64,000 bases of DNA from Bacteriovoracaceae bacterium UBA6261 (GTDB taxonomy: Bacteria > Bdellovibrionota > Bacteriovoracia > Bacteriovoracales > Bacteriovoracaceae), in the NCBI GenBank assembly GCA_002440825.1, contig DJVH01000001.1:3392-67391 (forward strand), read 5' to 3'. Made by a program: the position numbers and the translations under genes. The notes under the pieces are model-generated. The model was not told the DNA's origin, did not search any database, and worked only from the letters and a program-made list of their open reading frames with translations. Shown here one piece after another: positions 26,574 through 35,307 of the stretch (position 1 is the stretch's first letter; each line of letters starts with the position of its first letter).

Positions 26574-27844
26574 ACCAAAAAGAACTTTTTGATCTTTCAA
26601 AAAAACTTGTTCCAGGCGGAGTGCATTCCCCAGTGAGAAGTTTTAAAGGCCTCACTTCTACTCCGCGTTTTTTTAACCGCGCTGAAGGAGCTTATATTTA
26701 CGACGTCGACAACAAACAATATGTCGATTTCTGCATGAGCTTTGGCCCGTTGATTCTGGGACACAGAAATCCAGTGGTAGAGCAAGCTCTTCATACAGGT
26801 CTTGAACATGGATGGAGCTACGGTGCTTGTGAGCCCTATTCTCTTGAACTGGTTCAGTTCCTTTTAAGTAAACTTCCTCACGTTGAGCAAATGCGATTTG
26901 TGAATTCTGGAACAGAAGCTGTGATGACGGCGTTAAGACTTGCCCGCGGAGTCACCGGCAGAAACAAAATTATTAAGTTCAACGGCTGCTACCACGGTCA
27001 CGTTGATTCAATGCTGATTAAAGCTGGTTCAGGACTTGCGGGCGAAGCAGAAGCTTCATCGGCGGGCGTTTCGGCCGGAGTTGCTCAGGATACTCTCATT
27101 CTTGAACTCGGTGACGTTGAAGGTGTTAAGCAATGTTTTAAAGATCATAAAGATCAAATCGCGGCCATCATCATTGAACCACTTCCGGCAAACAACGGTC
27201 TCATGGTTCAACCACTGGAGTTTTTAAAATTTCTTCGCGAGATCTGTGATCAGACCTGTGCGCTTCTTATTTTCGATGAAGTTATTTCCGGCTTCCGCGT
27301 GGCCTTCGGTGGAATGGCCGAAAAAACGGGGATCAAACCAGACATCGTAACTTTGGGAAAAATTATCGGTGGTGGTCTTCCTGTCGGCGCAATCGGCGCT
27401 TCGAAATTTATTATGGAACATCTGGCGCCTGTCGGCCGCGTTTATCAGGCCGGCACTCTTTCGGCCAATCCATTGGCAATGGTCGGAGGACTGGCAACGT
27501 TGAAACAGATGACTCCGGAAAAGTACGCGTTCATCGAAAAACAAACTGAAAAAATCGTGAAGCTTTTAACAAGCTGGATGCACCACTATAACAACGGTGA
27601 ATTTGCGATGTTCAAAGTTGTTCACTACTCTTCTCTTTTCTGGATTGTTCCAAAAGAGAAAGTGGAAAAACTTTCTGACATACCGGCAAACCTCACTGAA
27701 AACTTTAATAAGTTGTTTGAAGTCATGCTTGAGCGCGGAATTTATCTGGCGCCAAATGCATACGAAGTCGGGTTCGTCAGTGCCGCTCACACAGATGAAG
27801 TGATCCGCGACCTGGAACACAGACTGGAGCACAGAATCCAGTAA
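26570..27844 (+). CDS. hemL: Glutamate-1-semialdehyde 2,1-aminomutase
   Basis: A PLP enzyme converting glutamate-1-semialdehyde to 5-aminolevulinate. 424 residues from the ATG at 26570, which overlaps the hemC stop (ATGA). Family motifs: VPGGVHSPVR at the start, VNSGTEAVMTALRLAR, FNGCYHGHVD, FDEVISGFR, and VTLGKIIGGGLPVGA with the PLP Lys264. An upstream in-frame TTG (26558) is less likely. It overlaps the following histidine kinase by one base (TAATG), so the kinase is part of the haem operon. Confidence 0.96.
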   Translation: MNQKELFDLSKKLVPGGVHSPVRSFKGLTSTPRFFNRAEGAYIYDVDNKQYVDFCMSFGPLILGHRNPVVEQALHTGLEHGWSYGACEPYSLELVQFLLSKLPHVEQMRFVNSGTEAVMTALRLARGVTGRNKIIKFNGCYHGHVDSMLIKAGSGLAGEAEASSAGVSAGVAQDTLILELGDVEGVKQCFKDHKDQIAAIIIEPLPANNGLMVQPLEFLKFLREICDQTCALLIFDEVISGFRVAFGGMAEKTGIKPDIVTLGKIIGGGLPVGAIGASKFIMEHLAPVGRVYQAGTLSANPLAMVGGLATLKQMTPEKYAFIEKQTEKIVKLLTSWMHHYNNGEFAMFKVVHYSSLFWIVPKEKVEKLSDIPANLTENFNKLFEVMLERGIYLAPNAYEVGFVSAAHTDEVIRDLEHRLEHRIQ

Positions 27845-28746
27845 TGAAGATCAAAAACCCGGTTGAAGATTCATCGCGATGGCTCTTTTTTCTTTCGCTC
27901 GTCTGGGCGCTGGTGCTTTTTTTCATCGGCTCCTGGTGGATCTATCTTCTCTCGAATTTTGAAAACATTCTGGCCCACACTGAACGCATAAGAATTACGA
28001 AAATGATTTTCTGGGAAGGCGGAAGTTTTCTTTTGCTTCTCATTTTGCTTTCTGTGACTTTGTTGATTCTATATGTGCGCAACCAGAGTAAAACGCGCGC
28101 GCTTCAGGCTTTTTTTGCTTCCCTCACCCATGAATTGAAAACGCCTCTGGCAAGCATCCGTCTGCAAAGTGAAGTCATCAATGAACTTCTGGCCGCCAAA
28201 AACGATGCTTCTCTCAACAAGCTTTCGGCTCGCCTTATTGAAGATACGGGCAAGCTTGAAACACAGATGGATAAAATTCTGCAACTGTCGCGGATTGAAC
28301 GCGGCGGAGAATTAAATCTCACGACACTCAAGTTGATTCCTTTCATAAAAAATATTGTGAAAAAGCTCGGGATTGAACTCGACGTCCAGATTGAATCAAA
28401 TAATCCCAATGTGGTCGTTGTTGCGGATGAATTTGCACTGGAAATCATCATCAAAAATCTGCTTGAAAATACCCGTAATCATACTGCTTCTAAAAATGTG
28501 AACATCAAGATTGAAGACGATGGAAAGCAGGTTCACCTGCTCTATAATGATCACGGTGAATTTACTGGTGACAAACAAAAGCTTGGAACACTTTTTTATA
28601 AATACAATTCAAGCAAAGGCTCAGGTATTGGACTTTATCTTTCAAGCAGACTTCTTGAAAAAATGAAAGGTGAACTCAGCATTCACGGTGACAAGAATCT
28701 TCTCTTCTCGCTTAAACTTGCTTCCGGAGAGGATAGCAATGCTTAA
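27844..28746 (+). CDS. Sensor histidine kinase inside the haem operon
   Basis: A 300-residue membrane kinase. TM1 about residues 13-37 and TM2 about 60-78 frame a very short extracytoplasmic loop of some 25 residues. HisKA has FASLTHELKTPLASIR with phospho-acceptor His96; then N-box EIIIKNLLENTRNH and G2-box SKGSGIGLYLSSR. The G1 region is NDHG rather than DxGxG. The short periplasmic loop suggests it senses a membrane or intracellular signal. Translationally coupled to hemL and to the response regulator (eight-base overlap), so it may monitor haem status; that is inference. Confidence 0.9.
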   Translation: MKIKNPVEDSSRWLFFLSLVWALVLFFIGSWWIYLLSNFENILAHTERIRITKMIFWEGGSFLLLLILLSVTLLILYVRNQSKTRALQAFFASLTHELKTPLASIRLQSEVINELLAAKNDASLNKLSARLIEDTGKLETQMDKILQLSRIERGGELNLTTLKLIPFIKNIVKKLGIELDVQIESNNPNVVVVADEFALEIIIKNLLENTRNHTASKNVNIKIEDDGKQVHLLYNDHGEFTGDKQKLGTLFYKYNSSKGSGIGLYLSSRLLEKMKGELSIHGDKNLLFSLKLASGEDSNA

Positions 28747-29428
28747 TATTTTAATCGTTGAAGACGAAACCAATTTAGGCATTACACTGGAAGAGTATCT
28801 TTCTGGACTTGGGCACAAATGTGCCTGGGCCAAAAATGGTGTTGAGGCCATGGCGCTTTTCAGGGCCAACCGTCCGGGACTGGTATTGATGGATATAGGT
28901 CTTCCCGATACGAACGGCCTTGATCTCGCGGTTCAATTCAGAAAAGAAAGAAAAGATTTTGTTCTTCTTTTTCTTTCTGCACTCAACGATCCTGCGACTA
29001 AGGTCAACGCGTTCGAATTGGGAGCAGAAGATTATATTACGAAGCCTTTTGCTTTAAAAGAATTGACCATGAGACTTGATCGAATCTTAAAAACACAAAC
29101 GAGCATCGAAACGCTTCCTGAAGAAATCACACACGGCGCTCTTAAAATCTGGTTTCGCCGTTACGAAGTTCAAGATGCCGACGGACACATCCTCGCCCTT
29201 TCCCAAAAAGAGTGTGCGATACTTGAATTGCTCTATAAAAGACAAAACGAAGCTGTTCCCCGCGAAGAAATTATTGAAAAGATCTGGGGCGAAGATAAAT
29301 TTCCTTCAAACAGAACTGTGGACAATTATATCGTGAAACTTCGCAAATGGTGCGAAAGCGATCCGTCTCACTCACTCGATATCCAAAGTATAAGAAGTAT
29401 TGGTTACAAACTCACAATTAATAAATAG
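28739..29428 (+). CDS. OmpR/PhoB-family response regulator inside the haem operon
   Basis: 229 residues from the ATG at 28739, preceded by GGAGAGG. Receiver domain: VEDE acidic pair at 7-10, phospho-Asp52 in LMDIGLP, and Lys in ITKPF near 101. Winged-helix output domain at about 125-229 (LSQKECAILELLYKRQNEAVPREEIIEKIWG, core ECAILELL; SNRTVDNYIVKLRK; IRSIGYKL). Cognate partner of the preceding kinase by overlap. It probably binds direct repeats at its targets; none were identified here. Confidence 0.92.
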   Translation: MLNILIVEDETNLGITLEEYLSGLGHKCAWAKNGVEAMALFRANRPGLVLMDIGLPDTNGLDLAVQFRKERKDFVLLFLSALNDPATKVNAFELGAEDYITKPFALKELTMRLDRILKTQTSIETLPEEITHGALKIWFRRYEVQDADGHILALSQKECAILELLYKRQNEAVPREEIIEKIWGEDKFPSNRTVDNYIVKLRKWCESDPSHSLDIQSIRSIGYKLTINK

Positions 29429-29436
29429 GAATCATC

Positions 29437-30477
29437 ATGGGATTATTTAACGACAGATTAAAAAATGCAGACGGAACAACACAGGTTCCGGTCTGGTTTA
29501 TGAGACAAGCAGGCCGCTATCACTCTCACTATCAGGGAATCAAAAAAGATTCTGATTTCATGACTATGTGTAAAGATCCAAAACTTGCCTGCGAAATTAC
29601 AATGGGACCAATTCGCGATTTTAATTTCGATGCGGCGATTTTGTTTTCTGATCTTCTCTTTCCTCTCGAGCAGCTGGGACTGGGATTAACTTATAATCCA
29701 GGTCCGCTTCTGGAATTTAAACTTGAGACTTCTGCGGATGTAAAAAAATTGAAACTCATTCAGGAATCAAATGCGTATTACGCCTTTCAAAAAGAAGCGA
29801 CAAAACTTCTTCGCGCAGAACTTCCTGCGACAAAATCTCTTCTCGGTTTCGTTGGAGCTCCATGGACTCTTTACACGTACTCTGTTGAAGGATCGCACTC
29901 AGGAAATTTAACTTCTTCCAAAAAAGGTTTTTACGACGGACGTTGGAAAGGTTTTCTCGACATTCTTCTTCCAGCTCTTTTAACTGAAATGAAAGTTCAG
30001 GTTGAAGGCGGCGCTGATACTGTTTGCTTGTTTGATACGGCCGTTGGTGAATTGATGCTCGCGGATTTTAAGGAATTCATCGTTCCTGTTTTGAGACAAG
30101 TCACTGCTGAATTTAAGAAAGCTTATCCTGATAAACGCATCGTTTACTATTCAAAACTCACAAACATGAATTACCTTCATGCAATTGAAGATAAAAATAT
30201 CGACGTGCTTGGAATCGACTGGCGTGTATCTTTGAAGCAAGCTCTGCATGAGCTAGGTCGCGATTATATGATCCAGGGGAATATTGATCCAAGTTACCTG
30301 CACTACGACTGGCCGATTTTAGAAAAGAAACTGGAGCAGTTCTGGAGCGAGCTTGTCGATACAGGACTTCCGCTCAACAAATGGATCTGTGGACTTGGCC
30401 ACGGTGTTCTTCAACAAACACCTGAGGAAAATGTTCGCAGGACAGTTGAATACATTCACAAAAATTGGAAATACTAG
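29437..30477 (+). CDS. hemE: Uroporphyrinogen decarboxylase
   Basis: 346 residues, full length. Converts uroporphyrinogen III to coproporphyrinogen III. WFMRQAGRY at the N-terminus is the family signature with the substrate-binding Arg. FSDLLFPLEQLG holds the catalytic Asp, and GFVGAPWTLYTY and GGADTVCLFDTAVGEL follow. The C-terminus GLGHGVLQQTPEENV is also typical. Eight bases after the response regulator and followed by a strong terminator, so it closes the hem operon. Confidence 0.96.
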   Translation: MGLFNDRLKNADGTTQVPVWFMRQAGRYHSHYQGIKKDSDFMTMCKDPKLACEITMGPIRDFNFDAAILFSDLLFPLEQLGLGLTYNPGPLLEFKLETSADVKKLKLIQESNAYYAFQKEATKLLRAELPATKSLLGFVGAPWTLYTYSVEGSHSGNLTSSKKGFYDGRWKGFLDILLPALLTEMKVQVEGGADTVCLFDTAVGELMLADFKEFIVPVLRQVTAEFKKAYPDKRIVYYSKLTNMNYLHAIEDKNIDVLGIDWRVSLKQALHELGRDYMIQGNIDPSYLHYDWPILEKKLEQFWSELVDTGLPLNKWICGLGHGVLQQTPEENVRRTVEYIHKNWKY

Positions 30478-30487
30478 AAAAAGAAAA

Positions 30488-30509
30488 GGCCGCTTTCGCG
30501 GCCTTTTTT
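30488..30509. terminator. Bidirectional terminator between hemE and fabI
   Basis: GGCCGC, loop TTTC, GCGGCC, then six T's; four A's on the left. It sits between convergent hemE and fabI, two bases from the fabI stop. Confidence 0.88.
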
Positions 30510-30510
30510 A

Positions 30511-31278
30511 TTAAGCACCGATAATATTTATACCTGAGTCTACGTAAAGAACCTGTCCCGTCACTCCGTGAGAGAGTTTTGAGGCAAGGTAAACAGCTGT
30601 CCCACCGACGTCATCTTGAGTGACATTCTTGCGAAGTGGCGCTTTTTCTTCAATCGTTTTAAGGAAGTCTTTTAAGCCTGGTACACCAGACGCTGCAAGA
30701 GTTCTGATGGGGCCTGCTGAAATACAGTTCACGCGGATATTTTGAGGTCCTAAATCATCAGCAAGGTAACGAGTACTTGCTTCAAGCGCGGCCTTCGCTA
30801 CACCCATGACGTTATAGCCTTTAAGAACTTTAACCGAACCGTGGTAAGTCATCGCGATGACCGAAGCATCGTCATTTAAATTGTCTTTAAGTGAATTGCA
30901 AAGTCCGATAAGAGAGAAGGCCGAAATATCACAGGCCATTTTGAAGCCTTCGCGTGATGTTTCAACAAAAGGCTTTTTCAAATCTGTTTTATCAGCAAAC
31001 GCCAGAGAGTGAACGAGAATATCGAATTTACCCCATTTTTCTTCTACGATTTTTTTTAATTGTTCGTAATGAGCATCGTTTGTTACGTCCATTTCACAGA
31101 CAAAATCTGCTCCGACTTCTTGTGCCAGAGGTTCAACTCTTTTTTGAAGATTTTCGTTCAAGTATGTAAGAGCAACGCTCGCTCCTTGTTCTTTAAAAGC
31201 TTTTGTAATTCCCCAGGCAATCGACATATCGTTTGCGACACCGAGAATAAGTGCTTTTTTCCCTGTAAGAAGGCCCAT
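30511..31278 (-). CDS. fabI: Enoyl-[acyl-carrier-protein] reductase (NADH)
   Basis: 255 residues of the SDR superfamily, catalysing the last reduction of fatty-acid elongation. The FabI-type Gly motif GVANDMSIAWGI is at 13-24. The catalytic pair is Tyr155 and Lys162 in YNVMGVAK (the Tyr-x6-Lys spacing specific to FabI rather than the YxxxK of other SDRs). SAGPIRTLAASG is the substrate-loop block. AAGGAGAAAC precedes the ATG. Monocistronic, divergent from a small secreted protein gene. Confidence 0.96.
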   Translation of the reverse strand: MGLLTGKKALILGVANDMSIAWGITKAFKEQGASVALTYLNENLQKRVEPLAQEVGADFVCEMDVTNDAHYEQLKKIVEEKWGKFDILVHSLAFADKTDLKKPFVETSREGFKMACDISAFSLIGLCNSLKDNLNDDASVIAMTYHGSVKVLKGYNVMGVAKAALEASTRYLADDLGPQNIRVNCISAGPIRTLAASGVPGLKDFLKTIEEKAPLRKNVTQDDVGGTAVYLASKLSHGVTGQVLYVDSGINIIGA

Positions 31279-31438
31279 AGTTTCTCCTTAAATCATAATT
31301 TTCTAAAGAAGCAACAACTGTAATAGGTCGGCCCGTCATTGTCTAGTTTTTAGGAAGTTCGCAGTATCTGATGTGAATGTGCGTAATGCTATGTCTTGAA
31401 AATTATGGTGTGACAGAGCAAATTACCGAGGAGGATTT

Positions 31439-31849
31439 ATGAAATTTGCTCTTTTGATTTCTGCCTTTTTCGCTCTTTGCACTCACGCCTTTGCCGACAG
31501 CGCGGCCACTCTTACCTGCACGGGAGAGACCATTGTTCTCACTGAAGTAAGTCCGTATCTCGGAGAGAATTCCCCTTATTCACAACGACTTTTTATCTTA
31601 AAGGCAAAAGACTATGGAACCTTGAATTACTACTCTGCATTTTTTCTGGAAGTGAAAGAAACCAGTGCTCCTGCCAAAGGAGTAGTCATTGTGGGAAACA
31701 ATAAAAGTGGCGGTTATTTTACACTTCGAACCAATCAACCGAAACAAGTTGATGACGGTCCGGTGATTCACGAAACGTCTAAAGGGCATTTAAGTTTCTT
31801 TCACGGTCCGCTCAAAGGCCATGAAGCAGTGACTTGTGAAAAACAATAA
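31439..31849 (+). CDS. Small secreted protein, unknown function
   Basis: 136 residues with a signal peptide (LLISAFFALCTHAFA, cleavage after AFA near residue 19). The mature part is strand-rich, with two Cys (LTCTGE near the start and VTCEKQ at the end) that could form one disulfide. No family recognised. A perfect GAGGAGG site precedes the ATG. The stop abuts the stop of the convergent response-regulator gene. Confidence 0.72.
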   Translation: MKFALLISAFFALCTHAFADSAATLTCTGETIVLTEVSPYLGENSPYSQRLFILKAKDYGTLNYYSAFFLEVKETSAPAKGVVIVGNNKSGGYFTLRTNQPKQVDDGPVIHETSKGHLSFFHGPLKGHEAVTCEKQ

Positions 31850-32590
31850 TTACTTTGGTTCAAAAAGATAGCCGACAGAGCGAACACTTTTAAAGTGCTT
31901 TGGATTTTTCGGATCTTCTTCAAAATATTTTCTGAAGCGGACGATAAAGTTATCGAGGGTTCTGGTGGTGACTCCACGGTCATACCCCAGGGCCTTCTCT
32001 AAAATTTCTTCGCGAGTCAAAGGCATATTCGGGTTGAGAATAAATATTTTCAGGATTTTACTTTCCTGCAAAGTCAGATCAACTGTTTCTCTGGCCGTTT
32101 TGCCTTTTAAGTTTTTGAAGTCAATCGTGTTGGTTCCAAACGTGAAAGAGTCGATGTCCACCTCACCGCTTGTTTTTTCGGCCACGGTTTGATTGCTTTG
32201 CGACCAGATGGCCCTCGTCAGCAAACGGTCCACTCTTAAAAGAAATTCATCGAGATCAAATGGTTTTGAAAGATAATCATCAACACCGAGGCTCAGGCAC
32301 TTGATTTTTTCTTTGACCTGGTCTTTGGCCGAGATCACCAGAATGGGAATTTTTAAATCCCGCTTGCGGATTTCCGTAATGACACCAATGCCGTCGATTT
32401 CCGGCATCATGAGATCGACGATGACCAGATCGGGAGAAAACTCTTTCCACCAATTGAGTCCTTCGAGTCCATTGACACCGATAGCGACTTCGTGACCGAG
32501 CATTTTTAAATTCAGTCTGATCGCTTCTGCGATATGCTTTTCATCGTCGATGACTAAAATTTTTTTTCCTTTATTAATTGTCTGTATCAT
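31850..32590 (-). CDS. OmpR-family response regulator (second two-component system)
   Basis: 246 residues. Receiver: IDDE acidic cluster, phospho-Asp59 in VIVDLMMPEIDG, Lys in LSKPFDL. Winged-helix domain from about 150 (LTLQESKILKIFILNPNMPLTREEILEKALG, core LTLQES; RTLDNFIVRFRKYFEED; VRSVGYLF). Its ATG overlaps the stop of the histidine kinase (ATGA? read on the minus strand at 32587-32590), so kinase is upstream and both are co-translated. The kinase-first order is shared with the haem-operon pair. Confidence 0.92.
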   Translation of the reverse strand: MIQTINKGKKILVIDDEKHIAEAIRLNLKMLGHEVAIGVNGLEGLNWWKEFSPDLVIVDLMMPEIDGIGVITEIRKRDLKIPILVISAKDQVKEKIKCLSLGVDDYLSKPFDLDEFLLRVDRLLTRAIWSQSNQTVAEKTSGEVDIDSFTFGTNTIDFKNLKGKTARETVDLTLQESKILKIFILNPNMPLTREEILEKALGYDRGVTTRTLDNFIVRFRKYFEEDPKNPKHFKSVRSVGYLFEPK

Positions 32591-33534
32591 ACCGTTCCGT
32601 TTTGATTTTTGAGAGTCAACCGGAACACGCTGCCTGCTCCCGGTCCTCTGCTGATGGCCTGAATTTCACCTTTGTGAAGACGGGCAATGTTGTGAACAAT
32701 ATAAAGCCCAAGCCCGGATCCTTTGGTGCTTTTGCCGACTTGATAAAACTTTTTGAAAATCTTTTTTACCTGAGATCGATCGAGACCGATTCCGTTGTCG
32801 CGAAAATCAACGACTATGTTTTTACCTTCAGTCGATAACTCGATTTCAACCAGTTTTTCTTTTGATTTATTGTAAATGAGAGCATTGGTGATGAGGTTCA
32901 TCATAAGCATTTCAAAGAGAGCGGTATCGATGGGCATCCACGCTTCCTTCACATGAGAATGAAATGTGACTTTTCCCTCTTCAAAAAGATGGGGAGTATC
33001 TTCCAGGAAATTTTCAATGAGAGCAACGAGGTCCTGGCGGACAAAGTCTGCTTTGAAGTTTCGGTCTTCCAGTCGCCCAAGATTCAGAATCCGATTAACG
33101 TTGTCGGAAAGTCTTAGGGTATCTCTTTTCATGTACTCCAGGTATTTGAGCTGCTCATCGCGCGGGAGATCATGTCTTGAGAATGTCTCAAGAAAAAGTT
33201 TGAGTGAAGCAATCGGTGTTTTTAGTTCGTGCGTAAAACCGTTGATGAAGTTTTGTTGAAGCCGATAGAGCTGAATCATTTTCTGGTAGTAAATATAAAT
33301 AATCAGAAGCCCCATGAGAATCACGGCCACCAGAAGCGAAAGGATCAGAACTAAAACCCAAGTTTCTGTATCAAGCAAACTCTTGGTGTTCAGGTGATAT
33401 TTAAAGACGACTTCTTCCAGGGCCGCGTGAACGCGAAGATAAGACCTGATATAAATCACCAGTGACGATCCCAGGGCCAGAAGTGAGAAAATAAAAATAA
33501 ATAATGGGTGGTAAAACCAACGGGATTTAATCAT
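32587..33534 (-). CDS. Sensor histidine kinase (second two-component system)
   Basis: 315 residues. TM1 about 9-31, TM2 about 58-82, with a short extracytoplasmic loop (residues 32-57) and no large sensor domain. HisKA: FINGFTHELKTPIASLK with His102. HATPase motifs: MLMMNLITNALIYN (N-box), DNGIGLD (G1), and GSGLGLYIVHNI (G2) are all intact. Divergent from deoC, with only 49 bases between them. Signal unknown. Confidence 0.92.
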   Translation of the reverse strand: MIKSRWFYHPLFIFIFSLLALGSSLVIYIRSYLRVHAALEEVVFKYHLNTKSLLDTETWVLVLILSLLVAVILMGLLIIYIYYQKMIQLYRLQQNFINGFTHELKTPIASLKLFLETFSRHDLPRDEQLKYLEYMKRDTLRLSDNVNRILNLGRLEDRNFKADFVRQDLVALIENFLEDTPHLFEEGKVTFHSHVKEAWMPIDTALFEMLMMNLITNALIYNKSKEKLVEIELSTEGKNIVVDFRDNGIGLDRSQVKKIFKKFYQVGKSTKGSGLGLYIVHNIARLHKGEIQAISRGPGAGSVFRLTLKNQNGTV

Positions 33535-33583
33535 ACTAGGAATGTATTAAACTCAAAGCCAGACCCAATTGTAAAGGAACGAT

Positions 33584-34258
33584 ATGGAAAACAATGTCAA
33601 AATCAATCGTCTAGTCGATCACACTTTGCTCAAGCCCGAAGCCACCCGCGATCAGGTGAAAAAGCTCTGCGAAGAAGCCGTGACGTACGATTTCTTTTCG
33701 GTGTGTTTAAACCCGTTTTACGTCCCGTACGCAGCAAAGTTGCTTTACGGTACTAATGTTCAGGTCTGTACAGTTATCGGCTTTCCTTTGGGCGCTAATG
33801 CCACTGAAACGAAAGTTTTTGAAACGAAGAAGGCCATTGCCGACGGCGCGACTGAAATTGATATGGTTATCAATATCGGTGCTTTAAAAAACCGTGAATA
33901 CGATATTGTCGAAAGCGATATCAAGGCCGTGGTGGACGCTGCAGGAAAGCATCTCGTCAAGGTTATCTTTGAAACTTGCCTTTTAAGTGACGAAGAAAAA
34001 ATAAAGGCCTGCGAGCTTTCAGCGAAGGCTGGTGCAAAATTCGTCAAGACCTCAACTGGTTTTTCAACCGGTGGAGCAACGATAGCAGACGTGAAGTTGA
34101 TGAAAGCAAATATCCCTGCTCACATGGAAGTTAAAGCAAGCGGTGGAGTAAGAAATCTCGCGGCCGCTATAGACTTCATGGAATCAGGTGCCACTAGACT
34201 TGGAACAAGTTCTGGCGTCGCCATTATGAATGGCCTTGAATCTGAAGGTAAATATTAA
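33584..34258 (+). CDS. deoC: Deoxyribose-phosphate aldolase
   Basis: 224 residues. Cleaves 2-deoxyribose 5-phosphate to acetaldehyde and glyceraldehyde 3-phosphate in nucleoside catabolism, consistent with growth on prey or released nucleic acids. [24 protein letters not shown] and [15 protein letters not shown] with Schiff-base Lys155 are all present, as is [11 protein letters not shown] with the second catalytic Lys. AAAGGAACG precedes the ATG. The next gene follows after two bases. Confidence 0.95.
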   Translation: MENNVKINRLVDHTLLKPEATRDQVKKLCEEAVTYDFFSVCLNPFYVPYAAKLLYGTNVQVCTVIGFPLGANATETKVFETKKAIADGATEIDMVINIGALKNREYDIVESDIKAVVDAAGKHLVKVIFETCLLSDEEKIKACELSAKAGAKFVKTSTGFSTGGATIADVKLMKANIPAHMEVKASGGVRNLAAAIDFMESGATRLGTSSGVAIMNGLESEGKY

Positions 34259-34260
34259 GA

Positions 34261-35235
34261 ATGGCCGATTCGAGAGTTTTGATTTTTAAAAGTCCGACGG
34301 AAGATTTCCTGAAAATATTTCTTCCGACTTTTGTTGTCTTTGCTCTTTTTATGTTTCCCGAAATTTATACCTCTTCGCTGGTCGCCATGCTCACGATGTA
34401 CTTCTTTGATGGCGGCCATGTCTACTCGACGATGCTCGAGCAATACTTTGATCCGATCGAGAGAAAAAAACCTTACGTTTGGCAGCTGACTCTCCTCGCC
34501 TTTGCCATGAATCTGGTTGTCGCTCTTTTATACGAATCATATTTCTTCACTTATATTTTCTACTTCACCGTCTTTCACAATATGAGACAAGGTCTTGGCG
34601 TGACTTTTCTTTACCGCCGTGGCGAAAAAGAAATGGCGGGTTTTGTGAAGTACAGTTATTACTTTTTGACTTTGACGCCTTTTCTTCTCTTTCATTTGAA
34701 AACGCGTCCGTCCAATCAGATGGGAGAAGCGATTATCAAGCCGTTGAACCTCGGACAAAGTCAGCATCTTGCAGCTCTTCTTCCTTATTACAACTACGGT
34801 CTTGGTCTGTTCATTCTTGGTGTGCTTTTTATCTATGGTACCTTGCTTTTGAAAAAGCAAACCAAAGGTCTTCTGGCGATGGGTTTCTTTGCTCTCGTGT
34901 ACGTGTTTGCTTTCATTCTTTCCCAGAATGAATTTCAAAGCTATATGGTGTTGATCGTTTCTCATGCCATTCCCTATTTCTGGTTGATGGAAAAACGCCT
35001 GGTCACTTCGCACTCATCAGGTTCCATGAAAAAATTCGCCGTTGTTTTTTTATTTTTGATTTTCATGATCGGTGGTTTGATTGATTACAATCATCAGGAC
35101 ATTCTGGATCTTTTTGATAGCGTGAATTTACTTATGCTTTCACTGCTGTACGTACCGCTCATCTCCCATTTTCTTTTTGATGGGGTTATCTGGACCCGAG
35201 ACAATGAGCGGTTTCAGATTTTTCTTAAGAGTTAA
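34261..35235 (+). CDS. Polytopic membrane protein with conserved-looking His motifs, unknown function
   Basis: A 324-residue protein with about eight hydrophobic segments. Histidines stand at membrane borders in DGGHVYSTMLE, VFHNMRQG, VSHAIPYFW and SHFLFDGVIW. The spacing suggests metal or haem ligands, as in membrane oxidases and the Brp/Blh group, but I cannot assign a family. Two bases after deoC, so co-transcribed. Its stop codon lies inside a 14-bp repeat that marks the edge of the IS-like insertion. It may be an enzyme on a membrane lipid or pigment; that is a guess. Confidence 0.75.
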   Translation: MADSRVLIFKSPTEDFLKIFLPTFVVFALFMFPEIYTSSLVAMLTMYFFDGGHVYSTMLEQYFDPIERKKPYVWQLTLLAFAMNLVVALLYESYFFTYIFYFTVFHNMRQGLGVTFLYRRGEKEMAGFVKYSYYFLTLTPFLLFHLKTRPSNQMGEAIIKPLNLGQSQHLAALLPYYNYGLGLFILGVLFIYGTLLLKKQTKGLLAMGFFALVYVFAFILSQNEFQSYMVLIVSHAIPYFWLMEKRLVTSHSSGSMKKFAVVFLFLIFMIGGLIDYNHQDILDLFDSVNLLMLSLLYVPLISHFLFDGVIWTRDNERFQIFLKS

Positions 35236-35238
35236 AAA
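35225..35238. repeat. 14-bp direct repeat, left copy
   Basis: TTAAGAGTTAAAAA, identical to 36365-36378. It covers the stop codon of the membrane-protein gene. Together with the right copy it flanks the IS-like element, as a target-site duplication would. Confidence 0.75.
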
Positions 35239-35307
35239 CTGGCCCACTTGAGTGGGGCTGCAAATAAACTGGATTTTGTTTTTCTCTATCAAATTTTAAC
35301 TTTAAGG

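Noticed and set aside
34479..34931. Plus-strand 150-codon frame in another frame of the membrane-protein gene
   Set aside because: Ser/Leu/Arg-rich out-of-frame reading of a clear polytopic gene.
35242..35257. Hairpin after the membrane-protein gene considered as a plain terminator
   Set aside because: No T-run follows; it matches the opposite end of the IS-like element and is better read as its terminal repeat.
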